DNA of 64,000 bases from Cryobacterium soli (GTDB lineage: Bacteria > Actinomycetota > Actinomycetes > Actinomycetales > Microbacteriaceae). Positions 62,831 to 64,000 of this stretch are shown here, in pieces (the stretch's first letter is position 1; each line of letters starts with the position of its first letter). A program made the translations under genes and the position numbers. The stretch covers positions 3,224,001 to 3,288,000 of the forward strand of contig NZ_CP030033.1 of the NCBI RefSeq assembly GCF_003611035.1, in the 5' to 3' direction. Under the pieces are notes generated by a model. That model was not told the DNA's origin, did not search any database, and worked only from the letters and a program-made list of their open reading frames with translations.

Positions 62831-63466
62831 ATGTCGACGACCAAGCCCCCCGTCGGCCCCCAGGCCAGCGCCGTCTACCGGCGCCGTCGTCTTGTCGTGG
62901 GCCTTGGTCTGCTCGCTGTGCTGCTCATCATCGTGCTCATCTTCGTGCGGCCCGGCAGCGGCGGCGACCAGGTGGCCCCTCCCGTCCCGGCGGCGACCGG
63001 CACCGCGACCGACCCGGCCGCCGACACCGACCCTGCCGCCGAGGCCCCAACCGCCGGTGCCGCGTGCGACCCGGCGAATGTCGTCGTCGAGGCCATCACC
63101 GATGCGGGCTCCTACGACCCAGGTGACGAGCCCCGGCTCTCCCTGCGCGTCACCAACACCGGCACCATCTCGTGCACCCTGAACGCCGGCACCTCCACCC
63201 AGGTGTTCACCATCACCAGCGGGGCGGATGTGTACTGGACCTCCACGGACTGCCAGACCGACCCGGCCGACGCCGAAGTCACCCTCGAGCCGGGCGTCGC
63301 GGTGAGCACCAAGACCCCGGTCACCTGGGACCGCACCCGGTCGAGCCCGGAGACCTGCGAGATCACCGACCGGGAGCCCGTCCCCGGCGAGGGCGCCTCG
63401 TACTACCTCTCGGTGAGCGTGGGCGGGGTCACCTCTGCCAGCCCCACCCAGTTCCTGCTGAACTGA
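62831..63466 (+). CDS. Membrane-anchored protein of unknown function
   Basis: A 211-residue protein with a short basic N-terminus (YRRRR), one membrane helix (about 21-38), a Thr/Ala/Asp/Pro-rich linker (about 48-75) and a C-terminal beta-rich domain (about 78-211). The domain has four cysteines (CDP, SCTL, DCQT, ETCE) that could form two disulfides outside the cell. SLRVTNTGTISCTLNAGTSTQVFTI resembles an Ig-like or DUF4232-type sandwich, but I cannot place it in a family. ATG at 62831 fits the helix position. Confidence 0.72.
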   Translation: MSTTKPPVGPQASAVYRRRRLVVGLGLLAVLLIIVLIFVRPGSGGDQVAPPVPAATGTATDPAADTDPAAEAPTAGAACDPANVVVEAITDAGSYDPGDEPRLSLRVTNTGTISCTLNAGTSTQVFTITSGADVYWTSTDCQTDPADAEVTLEPGVAVSTKTPVTWDRTRSSPETCEITDREPVPGEGASYYLSVSVGGVTSASPTQFLLN

Positions 63467-63557
63467 GCCGGCCCTCCGCACCCGCGAGGAGTATCCGCCC
63501 GCGCGTTCGCTGCCGGCTGAGCCGCGAGGTGGGCCCCGCTCGGGCGCGGATGATTGA

Positions 63558-63977
63558 ATGGAACACGTGACAGACGCAACCCCGGACACCCGCTCAGACG
63601 CCCTTGCCACCGCCCTGGCCAAGCAGGACGTGGCCGCCGTGGCCTATGCCCTCCGCAACGACGTGGTGATCGTGCCCCAACTCGTGGTCAACGGCACCGC
63701 CGAGCAGGTGCGAGTCTTCGGCCGTGAGGGCAGCGACAAGCGGATGCTGCTGCTCTTCTCCTCCGGTGAGAACTACGCCCAGATGATCCCCGACGAGGTG
63801 AACCCGCAGGTGATGGTGGGCGACGCGCAGTGGCTGCGCGAGTTCCTCACTGTGCACAGCAATACCCTCGAGATGGTGTTCTTCGACATCGCCGGCCCGC
63901 ACGTGATGCAGGCGGCCCCCGCCGACCTGCTCAAGGCGCTCGGACCGATCGGCGACGACAGCGGCCCGACCGCTTGA
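63558..63977 (+). CDS. SseB-like protein
   Basis: A 139-residue cytoplasmic protein. RSDALATALAKQDVAAVAYALRNDVVIVPQLV followed by FSSGENYAQMIPDEVNPQVMVGDAQWLREFL resembles the SseB N-terminal domain. Family members are widespread in actinobacteria, and their biochemical role is unclear. ATG at 63558 or GTG at 63567 may be the start; neither has a strong ribosome-binding sequence. No signal peptide or membrane helix is present. The 23 bases that follow to the window end show nothing. Confidence 0.75.
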   Translation: MEHVTDATPDTRSDALATALAKQDVAAVAYALRNDVVIVPQLVVNGTAEQVRVFGREGSDKRMLLLFSSGENYAQMIPDEVNPQVMVGDAQWLREFLTVHSNTLEMVFFDIAGPHVMQAAPADLLKALGPIGDDSGPTA

Positions 63978-64000
63978 GTCCCGCCTGCTCATGTGCCGCG

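Overview
The window is high-GC DNA from a Gram-positive actinobacterium, most likely a member of Microbacteriaceae and plausibly close to Cryobacterium. The reasons are the actinobacterial gene order ppa / tilS-hpt-ftsH-folE-folP-folB-folK-DUF3180-(PH proteins)-DUF2520-panC-lysS ... clpC, a tRNA-Glu/Asp/Phe operon, sortase motifs of LAxTG type, frequent GTG/TTG starts, and DUF4082 secreted proteins. The genus is an inference. I saw no phage, transposase, rRNA or CRISPR array.

Positions 1-27878 form an exopolysaccharide (EPS) locus of the Wzx/Wzy type. The left edge is a truncated glycosyltransferase, followed by the priming sugar-phosphate transferase (both minus). A long, tightly overlapping plus-strand operon (3421-17560) carries a sugar-nucleotide dehydrogenase, a very large secreted protein with a dimethylformamidase-like domain and three DUF4082 modules, an epimerase, two DegT aminotransferases, a NeuD-type acyltransferase, a flippase and three glycosyltransferases. 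It ends at a perfect 20-bp bidirectional terminator. Facing it is a second secreted DUF4082 protein, fused to a predicted beta-helix. A lone chain-length-determinant-like protein follows. A minus-strand operon (27878 down to 20129) then encodes a hexapeptide acyltransferase, a GT4, an asparagine synthase-like amidotransferase, a second Wzz-like protein, a Wzy-like polymerase and two GT2 enzymes. Together these could make an N-acylated amino-sugar polymer and two extracellular proteins associated with it.

Positions 28230-32075 hold a small envelope cluster: an anchored Ala/Pro-rich protein, an MFS transporter, a TolB-like propeller protein and a transglutaminase-fold protein. A tRNA operon (Glu-Asp-Phe, minus) with a recognisable promoter and terminator follows. 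Next are two co-transcribed cell-wall hydrolases (M23 and NlpC/P60) that share the same N-terminal motif.

Positions 35697-56466 are the housekeeping block: pyrophosphatase, tRNA-lysidine synthetase, hypoxanthine phosphoribosyltransferase, FtsH, folate biosynthesis, two PH-domain membrane proteins, a DUF2520 protein, PanC and LysRS. Then come two tiny membrane proteins, cardiolipin synthase, pirin, a membrane protein, a DUF2975/HTH pair with a likely operator, and ClpC. panD, coaX and lsr2, which lie in this neighbourhood in mycobacteria, are not here.

The right end carries an N-acetylglutamate synthase-type GNAT, a wall-anchored nuclease and a wall-anchored 5'-nucleotidase (probable nucleotide/phosphate scavenging), an unknown anchored protein and an SseB-like protein.
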